Source: Myotis daubentonii (taxonomy: Eukaryota; Chordata; Mammalia; Chiroptera; Vespertilionidae). Taken from it: DNA of 64,000 bases. The notes under the pieces are model-generated. The model worked only from the letters and a program-made list of their open reading frames with translations, did not search any database and was not told the DNA's origin. Positions 1 through 12,100 of the stretch are shown here, piece by piece; within the stretch, counting starts at the first letter, position 1, and every line of letters starts with the position of its first letter. The DNA lies in NCBI RefSeq assembly GCF_963259705.1, contig NC_081848.1, positions 50,677,408-50,741,407 of the forward strand. Reading direction: 5' to 3'. The position numbers were made by a program, and so were the translations under genes.

Positions 1-129
1 AAGAACAGTTTCATGATTTCTAATTGTTTGAAACAACAAAAAATATTTTTAATAAATATTTGATGCTAGGAAATGGAGTTTTTACAATCTACTTTTTGTC
101 CCTATTAATCTTTTTTGTATTTCTACTAG

Positions 130-185
130 CTCCACAAATGCATATATGCTGATATATAGACTGAAGGATCCAACAAGAAATGCAA
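130..185 (+). CDS. USP47: USP47 exon: end of the catalytic domain
   Basis: Encodes [18 protein letters not shown] plus the first base of a Lys codon. The acceptor is TTCTACTAG and the donor is GTATGT. YMLIYR is the typical final strand of the USP catalytic fold. The exon starts with the last base of a codon and ends with one extra base. That base joins AA of the next exon to give the Lys of NAKFLEVDEY. Confidence 0.9.
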
Positions 186-3100
186 GTATGTTAACATACA
201 TTAATTTGCTTTTAATCTGTAGTATTATTTGATATTAATCTGTAGGATAAACTAATTTCTTAAGCAAGTTTTCAAACCCAGATAACCACTTTTAACTGAT
301 AGGATAATTAAGTTTTTTTATGCATGGAAGAATTGATTATAAAGACTATTGTGAGATAATACCAACTGGTAAAAACATTTGGGGAAAAAATGAACTGTTT
401 TTGTGGGGTTTTTTTACTACATTAAGGGGCAAAACTTTACTCTGCATGGAATAAACCAGGTATTTATTTGCAGTAAGATTTTATTATACGGAGTTTGGTT
501 TAGTGATGATAACCTCCAGACCTGTGTAGCAGTCATAACTCAGCAGCTGCGTGTCCCAGACCAAGTTATTTATCTTTTCTAAGTCTTATTTTTCCACATC
601 TGTAGAATGGGAATAATTGTATTTTATAAGGTTATATAAAAAATTACATGAGATAACATATTTTAAGCATTTAACATCATGTCTGGTACATAGTAAAAAC
701 TCAAATGTAGCTATTTTTTTTCTTTTATAATTTTAGGGGATATTTCATATCTATATGCTTTGCATGGGGACCATAGATGAAGTAAACTTCTCACTTACCA
801 CTCTAGAAAGATTCTTAAAAACTAGAGTTAAATGTCTTTGCTATTCGCTTAAAAAGCAAGTAAAGTTTTACGAGTCTAGTGTGCCTCCTTTATATTTTAA
901 TTTTATTAAGAATTCCCCCAAATAATCCTGTATACAAAGCATGTGGGGTTGTCTTTTTTTTTCTTTTTTGTAATTATTACTTTGAAAAATTACAGTTCCT
1001 CATTTTTCTTGCTAACTTTTACTCTGCTAAAGCAGTATGCAAATAGGTAGAGATATATCTTTGTACATGAACATAATTATATACACAGATGATATGTTTG
1101 CTTATATTCTTTTTATAATTAAAATAACATATTCACTGTCATTAATTTTAACATTTTTCTTTATTTAGAAACTTCCATGCCATGAGTAAATCTATTTTCA
1201 GCAGTATAATGTTTTATTTGCATTTTTTAACCCTCATTAAATTCTGAATTCAGTTGGTGCAAGACTTTGGACTTATTTATCTTTTCACCAACAGTATAAC
1301 CCAGGGTCTATCAAATAGTGGCTTTTCAATAATTTACTGTAGGATTAATGAAAAGAAAGGAATTTATAATAAGAAATCATTTCAGAACAAATATTTCAGA
1401 GTAGAAGTAATCATTCAATGTAACCCAAAAAGTAACTGTCCAGTCTACCTGGATGCAGAGCCAGGATTGTGGTTCATGTGTCTCTTTAGCACCCAGCATT
1501 CCAGATATTTTCAATAGAGCAATAAATAACAGCTTTCCTTTATTCACTCCGGGCTCTAGGTTTGTGATGAAGCACCAGGGGGCGCTATATGTATGACCTG
1601 GAATATTTTTAGAATTAGAGCTCATTTTGAAGAGCAGTAGATTTTTATTTTCCACAGAGGCATGATTTTTAAGATATAAATTGTTCTAATTTATTGCTTA
1701 ATAATCATTGGCTTTATTAAGTAGTGTCATAGTCTCATAATGTCACTTTTAATACTTTGAGTTCCATATGAAATTCTTTGATTAGAAGGCAGCTAAAAAA
1801 CTGCTTTGAGAACAAAGGAAAGATAATTGTATTAGGGAATAATATACAAATAAATAGTATTTGTAGTAGTAGAAGCAGCAATAGCATTTGTTACATTTTA
1901 TTATATCCTGGGTAATGACGATAAGGTAGGTGCTAGCAATATGCTGAAGAAACCAGGGTCTGGAGAAGTGCTTACACAGGGTCACATAATTTGTGGTGAT
2001 AATACAACTTAAAATCAGAAATAGTTTTATTTCCAAGTTTCAGAGAAGCTTTTTTATTTTAAAAATCTTAATCTACATAGAGCCAAATGCGATTATGGAT
2101 AAAATATATGACTTTTTAAAATATGAGTTGTAACTATATGTTATTAAGTACCTCTCTCTTTTTTTTTTAATATATTGATTTTTTACAGAGAGGAAGGGAG
2201 AGGGATAGAGAGCCAGAAACATCGATGAGAGAGAAACATCGATCAGCTGCCTCCTGCACACCCACCACTGAGGATATGCCCGCAACCAAGGTACATGCCC
2301 TTGACCGGAATCGAACCTAGGACCCTTGAGTCTGCAGGCCGACGCTCTATCCACTGAGCCAAACCGGTCAGGGCTATTAACTACCTCTTTACCCTTGTCT
2401 GGAAGAAGCTCATGTTTCAAGTTGAGAGATTTATGTAATTGAGATATATTTTGATGAGAGTGATAGTAGAATTGTATACAATGGAAAACTAGTAGAACAA
2501 AATTAAATAAAAGAAGCTCAATTTCAGTGGCCCTGTCTTACCCTGTTTTAATTATTAATAGAATTTCTAGAAGTAGATGAATATCCAGAACATATTAAAA
2601 ATTTGGTGCAGAGAGAGAGAGAATTGGAAGAACAAGAAAAGAGGCAACGAGAAATCGAGCGTAACACATGCAAGGTTAGATTTTATAATTTTATTTTTAA
2701 TTAAAAAGTGCTATTGCAGTTTGCTTAACTGCAGTTCTCATAGCTAACTAATTGGGTTGATTCTGTAGACAGCTATGCTATCATGATCATTAAGGAGTAT
2801 AACCAACCATATTACTAAAGTAAGGTAAGATTTTATGTTATGCATTAAAAAAAACAATAACATGTAATAATACTCAGTGCTGGCAAGGTTACAATAAGAT
2901 GAGCATTGTCACATTCTGCTACAAGAAGAATAAATTTGTAAAACTTTTTTGCGTAGATATTGAGTAGAATTTATCAAGTCTTAATGTAAATTCATATTAT
3001 TTTATATATAATTCTCTTAAGGAAATATTGCCTAATAAGATAATTGCAGATGCTGTAGAATTGTGACCTTAAGGACATTGATCACAGTATTTTCAAAAGT

Positions 3101-6100
3101 AGGGAAAAATTGGAAACAACTTGAATGTATGTCAGTAAGGGAATGATTATGTATAATATGATAGTATATGCTTAAAAAGAAACATACACTTGTTAAAATT
3201 AATGTCTTTCAATTTTTAATAATATTAAACATAATCACTATCAGTTATTAATTGAGAAAAAGAGACACCAGAGAGAATGATCCCAATGTATGTTTTTTAA
3301 AAAAATTTATAGTTTTTTACTATTAGGAAAAAATGCTATCTACAAAAGAATTAAGCTTTGACTCATGACCTGCTGAGTTATGATGGTATTTTACAATTTC
3401 TAGATAAAACTGTTCTGTTTGCATCCTGTGAAACAAGTCATGATGGAAAATAAATTGGAGGTTCATAAAGATAAGACATTAAAGGAAGCAGTAGAAATGG
3501 CTTACAAGGTAAGTTTAATTGTACTGTTAGCATTTAATTATTGATATCTTAGATAATAGTGTTAACATATTTTCCAAAATTTTTATTATAGTCAATAGTA
3601 GTATAAGTACTTGCAATCACACTGGTAGTCCATTTAAATCTTTGAAATATAGTTGATTTTGAGAAAGTCTCACAAAAATATTTATTTATTCTTTACATGA
3701 TTTTGAGTCCATCTAGAGTTTAGAATGTTAACTTTTTTAAAACAAAAAATGTCTTTAAAATATATTAGTGCACAGGTTGTATGATTTGAGGGATAATGAA
3801 ATGTGATTATTTAAAAACTAGAGGCCCGGTACATCAAATTCGTGCACTCAGTGGGGAGAGTCCCTTAGCCCGGCCTGCAATCTCTCGCAATCCAGGAGCC
3901 CTCAGGGAGTGTCCAACTGATGTCCATCAGTCCGATATCTTTAGTGCTGCCATGGAGGTGGGAGAGGCTCCCACCACCACCACTGCCACTGCTCTTGCCA
4001 GCCATGAGACCAGCTTCTGGCTGACCAGCGCTCCCCCTGTGAGATAGGGCCAAAACTGTCTCTCCGACATCCCCTGAGGAGTCCCAGATTGTGAGAGGGT
4101 GCAGGCCAGGCCGAGGGACCCCACCAGTACACAATCAGAGCTGGAAAGAGATGCGGGGGTTTGGCCAGCCAGGGAGGAACCACAAGAGGGCTCCAGGGTA
4201 TCTGGCCTGTCTCGCTCAGTCCCAATCGGCTGGACCCCAGCAGCAAGCTACCTACCAGTTGGAGCGTCTGCTCCCTGCTGGTTAGTGCACAGCATAGCGA
4301 CTGGTCAACCAGTCAACTGTCTACCCCCTTGGTGGTCAGTGCATGTCATAGTGAACGGTTGAGCAGCCTTAGCATATCATTAGCATATTACCTTGATTGG
4401 TTGAACGGCCAACTGGTTGACCAGACATTTAGCATATTAGGCTTTTATTATATAGGACTAGAGGCCCGGTGCACGAATTTGTGCGCCAGTGGGGTCCCTC
4501 TGCCTGGCCTGTGAGATCGGGCCGAAACCAGCTCTCCGACATCCCCCAAGGGGTCCCAGATTGCGAGAGGGCGCAGTCCAGGCCAGTGCATGATCGGGGA
4601 TGCAGGAGGTTGGCCAGCCAGGGAGGGACCTTAGGAGGGCTCCAGGGTGTCTCCAGCCCGTCTAGCTCAGTCCCCAACTGCTGGCCCTCAGCAGCAAGCT
4701 AACCTACTGGTCAGAGCACCTGCCCCCTAGTGGTTAGTGAATGTCATAGCAAGCGGTTGCGCGGCCTTAGCATATCATTAGTGTATTATACTTTGATTGG
4801 TAATTTTTCTCCAACCAACCGGTTGACCAGGCATTTAGCATATTAGGCTTTTATTATATAGGACTGGAGGCCCAGTGCATGAAATTTGTGCACTCGGCCA
4901 GAGGCAGGGGGTGGTCCTTCAGCCTGGCCTGCACCCTCTCACAGTCCGGGCGCCCTGCGATTGATTGCCCCGCAGAGGGAGGCCCCCCCACCGCCGCTTG
5001 GCGGTGGCCTGGGCCTCCCTCTGCGGAGCGATCCTGGGGCGATGGTGGGGCCCCCCCGACCAAACGCATCACACCTACCTTGGCAGTCAGTGCTGGATTG
5101 CTGTAGCGTCCACAGCAGTGGCAGTCAGTGCTAGGTCACTGTGGCAACCGCAGTCAGTGCTGGCTTGCCATGGCACCCGTGTCCCAGGAGGGACCAAGAG
5201 GTCAGCAGTTCAGCCTGCTCACCAGTCCCCGCCCACCTGAGCCTGCTGCACACACAGCCTGGCGTTCGGTCGTCTGTTTGGTCGTTTTAGATGTTACGGA
5301 CCCTGGTTCGCTATATATTAGGATAGTGTTTAACTTGTGCCTTTAACTTTGATTTCTTTGAGCTTTGATGCAAATTATAAACATATGGATATTATTGTTT
5401 GTTAGGACCTATTAAGAGATGTTGTAAAAGAGCTCTAAATGTGAGTATAATTACACATCAGACTAAAATATTTTTTTTGGGGGGGGGTTTCTTTTAGATG
5501 ATGGATTTGGAAGAGGTAATACCTGTGGATTGTTGTCGCCTTGTTAAATATGATGAGTTTCATGATTATCTTGAAAGATCATATGAAGGAGAAGAAGATA
5601 CACCAATGGGACTTCTACTAGGTGGAGTCAAGTCAACATATATGTTTGATCTGCTGTTGGAGACAAGAAAACCTGATCAAGTTTTTCAATCTTATAAACC
5701 TGGGGGTAAGGAATTTTGCAGTATTATGAGTAGTACTGGACTTAAATTTTTCATAAAGTTTTTGTTTATAGAAATAAATTTAATTTTTATGTTCTTAAAT
5801 ATTTTATGTTCTTAAAATAAATGAGATAGGTTGGGAAGTAGTCAGGTTAAAGCTAGGAATTAAATTATTGATTGCTTTCAAGAGGATAGACACAAAATTT
5901 AAAAAAAACACACAATTAAACTTCTGGTTTACTGTGTCCAGTGGGATTTTTCTTCTTCAGTATTGAATAATCCTCCCTTCCCCCACCCCTATTTACCAAG
6001 AAGACCCTGGACCAAAAAGTGTTTATTTCCATAAAGTCTTACAGGTAGAGTGTTTTTTAGAGTCTCCTTGAAAAGATGGTTTCATAATCAATCATTGTCA

Positions 6101-9100
6101 ACATTTTTTTAAATATATTTTTATTGATTTCAGAGTGAAAGGGAGGGAGAAAGAGAGATAGAAACATCAATGATGAGAAAGCATCATTCATTGGCTGTCT
6201 CCTACATGCCCCCTACTGAGGATCAAGCTAGCAACCTGGGCATGTGCCCTGACCAGGAATTGAATCTAGACCTCCTTAGGTTTGGGGTCAACCACTGAAC
6301 CACACCAGCCGGGCACTGCCACCATTTTTTATTTTTCTCCATCCTCGTCATTTCTGCAAGTTCCAGAGACTTCAGCTTTTTCTATTTTTTATTAACTCTT
6401 ATCACATTTCTCAGTATATGAGGGTGTTTTTTTTCTTTCAGACTGACCTAGAAAGCAAAATACCATAACCCTAAACACATCCAAAATTTTCTAGTCATCA
6501 TTATATGTAAACTGTAATAAGTAGGGCAAAATTAAAATGTTTAAAAAACTTTTGCCAAATTTTTATTGTTACTGTCTTGACCCTAATTCCCTTGGGTTGG
6601 TTGTTAATCAGAAGTCAGGTTTATGTTCTCTACTTTTATTCCTAAAAGTTAAATTTACAAAACTACTTCTACCCTTTCAAATTCTGTTCCTCTATGTGTC
6701 CTGTACACCTCCTTTTATTTTAAAGAAGACTCCTCTTTCCAAAGTAAAATACATGTGGTATTTTTTTCAAGGGCTCCTTCAGTCAGACCCTGCCCGATCT
6801 GTAAAGAGTCCTTTGAGAGCATTTTCTTGCCGATTATTTTTGAGCTAGATAGCAAAAATTATTATCAAGGAATAATAGGAGTCAGCAGTAAAACCACGTT
6901 TTAAAAAGAAAACTCTAAATGTGAGTGTGAATTGTAAAACTTATAGCTAATCACCTTTTTTAAAAATATATTTTTATTGACTTTAGAGAGTGGGATAGAG
7001 AGATAGAGAGGAATATCGATGAGAGAGGAACATCATTGATCGGTTGCCTCTTGCATGGCCCCCAATGGGGATCAAGCCCACAACCTAGGCATGCGCCCTG
7101 ATGGAATCGAATCTGTGACCTTTTGGTACCTGGATCAATGCTCAACCTCTGAGCTGCACTGGCCAGGCTAGCTAATTGCCTTTATCTATAGATATAGGTA
7201 TAGATATAGATATAGATATAGATATAGAAGCCTAAGCGACCGAACGACCTGTCGCTATGATGCGCATTGACCACCAGGGGGCAGACACTCAAAGCAGGAG
7301 CTGCCCTCTGGTGGTCAGTGTGCTCCTACAGCCAACCTCCAGCGGCCCCTCCCCCTGGCCAACTTCCCACGGCCCTGATCAGCCGGATCACCAGCCAGGC
7401 TGAGGGACCCCACCCGTGCACAAATTCGTGCACTGGGCCTCTAGTTCATTAATAATCAAGACTTCAGAATATTTTATCAGATATAGATTAGCAACATGGG
7501 AAAAATTGAGGATTGACATAAACTACATACAAGAGATTAAATCACTTAAGCTAGAGAATAATTATCTTAAATGTACTGTTTGAAGATCATTTATTTTTCT
7601 GATGATTAAAAGTTTACTTATATGTGACCTCCTGAAAACAGAAGCAGAGAAGATGGGATTAAATTGTAATATGAAGAATTTAAGTGGGAAAAAAAAACTT
7701 TTAAACCAAAACAGTTTTTCGATAGGACTTTTTCATAGGATATAGAAAATACTATTTGAACATAAACAAAATCTTGAATGGTTTAATGAAGGTTGTTCAA
7801 AAGCAAGTGGGGCTGCTGTGTCCCCTTTACTATTTGTTTTGCATTTTCTAGTTATTTATATTTATTTAGTGTTGTGGTTTGGGTCTGTATTTTGGAAATT
7901 TGGACATATACTTTAATATACTTAATAAATTTGACAGTGTTGTTATGTTTTATAAGGAAACAAAGCATGTATTTTTAAAAACCACATTTTTACTTTTGTC
8001 ATTTTTTAAAAGAGATCTAGAACTCTTATTAGGCTCTTTTCTATATCTTTTTATATGTTTGCTTGTAAAGTGACAAATTGTGAAAGAAGTTTTAACATGT
8101 GTTATACATGTATAACATTATATATCTACCATTTTGATAACTAGAACAAATGTTATCTTTACCATTTATTAGAAACATAGTAAAAATTCATTATTCATGT
8201 GAAATACATTTTAAAAAATAACCTCCACTTATGTTTTATTTTTTCCAAATGTGACAGAAGTGATGGTGAAAGTTCATGTTGTTGATCTAAAGGCAGAATC
8301 TGTAGCTGCACCTGTCACTGTTCGTGCTTACTTAAATCAAACAGTTACAGAGTTCAAACAACTTATTTCAAAGGTAAGTTTTAAAATTGGTTAGTGACTA
8401 TTGTTGAGTGCCTGCTCTGTACAGAGCACTTTGTGATATAGTTATGAGTAAGATATAGGAATCAGTATTTACTTTAGGGAGCTAGTATTTATAGCTAGGA
8501 GACAACTATAGTTAGGACAGAGGGACACTTCAAATAGAAAAAACAGATTGACCAAAGTATCAAGGTAAGAAAGTGTGAGGCAAGTATGTAAACAATGACA
8601 TGTGTGTTTGGATGGATCATTGTAAAATACATGCCTAAAAATGTAAGTTCAGTTATTTCATGCAGGGTTTTTATTTTATTTTTTAAATATCCTATCTAAT
8701 AAAAGACAAAAAGGGTAATTAACTGTACCTCCGCTACGCTTCCCATTGGCTAATCAGGGCAATATGCAAATTAACTGCCAACAAAGATGGCGGCTGGCAG
8801 CCATGCAGCTGAAGCGAACATGAGGCTTGCTCCAGTGATGGAGGAAGCCAAGGTTCCCTGCCTGCCACAGCCCGGCTCTGAGTCCAAAAGCAGCAATGTT
8901 TCAATTATAGAACCTAAACAAACCCCAGATACCTGCTTTCAGCCGGCTGCAGCCTCAGAGCTGGGAGCGCCAGTGACGGGAACAATGTTTCAATTATAGA
9001 AGGTAAATAAATCCCAGGAAAAAAAAAAAAACAAAAGAAAAAAGGAGAGGCTGGGAGCTTCAGTCGGCCAGCCTGAAAACGGCCATCAGCCCCTCACCCA

Positions 9101-12100
9101 GGCTGGCCAGGCACCCAAGCGGGACCCCCACCCTGATCTGGGACACCCTTCAGGGCAAACCAGCCAGCCCCCACCCGTGCACCAGGCTTCTATCCTATAT
9201 AGTAAAAAGGTAATATGCAAACTGACCCTAACAGCAGAAAGACTGAGAATGACTGGTCACTATGACACACATTGACCACCAGGGGGCAGACGCTCAATGC
9301 AGGAGCTGCCCTCTGGTGGTCAGTTGCTCCCACATGGGGGAGCTCTGCTCAGCCCCAAGCCAGGCTGATGGCTTCCAGTACAGCAGTGGTGGTGGGAGCC
9401 TCTGGCCAGTGGACATCCCCCGAGGGCTGCCGGGCTGCCAGGCTGCCAGAGGGATGTCTGACTGCCATCTTAGGCCCAATACCCCAAGGAGCAGGCCTAA
9501 GCCAGCAGGTGGTCATCCCCCGAGGGGTCCCAGACTGCGAGAGGGGACAGGCTGGGCTGAAGGGAACCCCCACCCCCACCCCCGAGTACACAAATTTTTG
9601 TGCACCGGGCCTCTAATATATATATATTTTTTAATTAAATCTTTATTGTTCAGATTATTACAGTTGTTCCTCTTTTTCCCCCCATAGCTCCCCTCAACCC
9701 GGTTCCCACCCCACCCTCTGCCCTTACCTCCCCCACTGTCCTCATCCATAGGTGTACGATTTTTGTCCAGTCTCTTCCTGCACCCCCCACACCCCTTTCC
9801 CCCCAAGAATTGTCAGTCCACTCCCTTTCTATGCCCCTGATTCTATTATATTCACCAGTTTATTCTGTTCATCAGATTTTTTATTCACTTGATTTTTAGA
9901 TTCACTTGTTGATACATATGTACTTGTTGTTTATAATTTTTATCTTTACCTTTTTCTCCTTCTTCCTCTTCTTAAAGGATACCGTTCAGCATTTCATATA
10001 ATACTGGTTTGGTGGAGAGAAAGGAGAGAGAGATAGAAACATCAATAATGAGAGAGAATCATTGATTGGCTGCCTCCTGCATGTCCCCTACTGGGGATCA
10101 AGCCCGCAACCTGGGCATGTGCCCTTGACTGGAATCGAACCTGAGACTCTTTAGTCCGAAGGTTGACGCTCTATCCCCTGAGCCAAACCAGCTAGGGCTT
10201 ATGGAGGGTTTTTAAATAGTAAACATAAAGTTTGGGTTCTATCTGATGTAGGCAATAGAAAGTAGATTTTTTGGTTTCTTTTTCTAAGTATAACATTGAT
10301 GTGATGAGCTCTGCTATAGAATGTTAAGTCTGCCCACATTAGACTAGTATTCCAAATAGGTTGAGAGAGGTGTCGGGAATGTAGAAGAGGCAGTTGTTGA
10401 AATAATTCAGGTGATGGCATCTGACTAGAAATTCGAAAAGGTATAGATTTTAATAATAATATAAATAGAAGTAGGATTTGTGATTGGTAAATGTTGGACT
10501 AAGGCAGGAGCACAGATGACCTGAGGAGTTTTAAACTTGGGTAATCACAAAGGTAGTATTATATTAATAGAAATAAAAGAATAAGGTTGGGGAAGGTGAT
10601 GGAGTAAATATTGGCCACATTAGATGAGTTAATGATAAAGAACATAAGCTCATTCAGAATTTCTGAGTTTAAAAACATGATGATGAAAATGTTCACATTT
10701 CCTTGGACAAAAAAACAAAACTACTAGTTCATTGCAGAGAAATACTTATTATCCTTTCAAGTCTCCTGTACTCTATCAACCACTGAGCACACAAACACAG
10801 GCAAAATTTTGCAGTGTTTCTAAACCCCAAGTTAAGATCCCTTGGTGTAGTGGAAATTGTATAGCAGTCACAAGTAAAGAAGTTGAGTTCAGTTTTCAGT
10901 CATTCATCTTATATTAACCTTGTCTTTTATTTCACCTGGGGTTTCGTTTAACAGGTTGTTGTAAATGTTAATTAAACAAACAAGTGCTTTGTGAAAAAAA
11001 ATTGTAAAGTTATATATAAAAGCTGGATTTTAAATATTATGTTAAAAAACAATGACTTCTAACATTTTTTCAGAGTAACAAAGAAAACCAATCATATTGT
11101 AAAGCCATATTTAATTATTAAATTGCTCATAAAAGACTACATTACTGTAATTGCTCTGTCATTACAGTTTAAAGTATAAGCACTGAAGTAGAATACAAAA
11201 GAAACACACAACATTCCCTTTCTTTAAGAAGTTAATAATTTTCTGGGGAAAAATATGTTTATAGAGGATAAAGCAGTCACAAAACATTGTGCCAAGAAAT
11301 ACAGTGTTTAAACTAGACTGCCTAAGAATTGTTATCATTTGTTGTATTAAAAACCAGTTATATTTTTTAAAATGTAAATTATTTTGATCTGTTCATGTGA
11401 AATTCATAAAATAACATCAAAAATTAAGGATATGGAATTCTAAAATAACTTTAAATTTTACCTAATTTATTAAATCTCGTTTTACACAGAAAAAAATTGA
11501 TTTAGTAAAACTATTAACTATTCACAGAATAGAAAAGAACCCATCAAAAGTCAAGAAGTCAAACAAGCCATAGCTGGTTTGGCTCAGTGGATAGAGCTTT
11601 GGCCTGTGGACTGAAGGGTCCTAGGTTCCATTCCAGTCAAGGGCACATGCCTGGGTTGCAGGCTCAATCCCCAGGAGGGGGCGTGCAGGAGGCAGCCAAT
11701 CAATGATTCTCTCTCTTCATTGATGTTTCTATCTCTCTCCCTCTCCCTTCCTTGCCGGGAACCAATTCCAGCATGTCATAATTTCAAGAGTTTCATCAAA
11801 AGGTTGATGAGACTTGGGGACTCAACAGGGTTGAGTCACACATAGTCACCTGTTGGAATAGCTAAAGGCATTTCCCCAAACCTGAATAGGAAACTGATTG
11901 TGGCTGCCGGACAGTTAAAGGACATCTTCATCTACATGTTATTGCCTCCTACTGGCCAAACACCTGAACAGCCGTAGACCAATTCCCCCAAACTGACAAT
12001 GCTTCTGTACCCTTTGAAACCTTACCCTTTGAAGTGTATTATCTCCACCTTGCCTTAGGACAAATTGTGTTTAATAAAAGCAAGGGTCCTAGACAAGGAG

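Larger units (their letters stand above)
7185..7444 (+). mobile_element. Non-autonomous Helitron with a microsatellite at its 5' end
   Basis: Starts TCTATAGATATAG after an A at 7184, continues GAAGCCTAAGCGACCGAACG, and ends with the hairpin and GGGCCTCTAG, followed by T. The usual TATAATAAAA start has become a (GATATA)n run. Internal inverted repeats CCACCAGGGGGCAG / CTGCCCTCTGGTGG are present. Confidence 0.85.
8674..10201 (-). mobile_element. Ves-type SINE split by two Helitrons and an L1
   Basis: The SINE tail (T/A-rich, 8674-8690) and body (about 10012-10198, with head GCCCTAGCTGGTTTGGCTCA on the - strand) are separated by 1.3 kb of later insertions. The near-identical direct repeats TGCAGGGTTTTTA (8661-8673) and TGGAGGGTTTTTA (10202-10214) look like its target-site duplication. 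Confidence 0.7.

Noticed and set aside
7186..7227. CRISPR-like short repeats
   Set aside because: A continuous 6-base microsatellite without spacers, in a mammalian genome.
8787..8999. 70-codon frame as a new gene
   Set aside because: It begins at the YY1-like ATG, but it is short, inside a Helitron, and the source is unknown. Described as captured sequence, not as a gene.
9262..9687. 141-codon frame and overlapping frames
   Set aside because: Lie within a non-autonomous Helitron and its L1 neighbour. Chance frames without transposase features.
10012..10198. tRNA gene from A/B-box-like sequence
   Set aside because: All such tRNA-like boxes in the window belong to Ves-type SINEs with A-rich tails and do not fold as full tRNAs.
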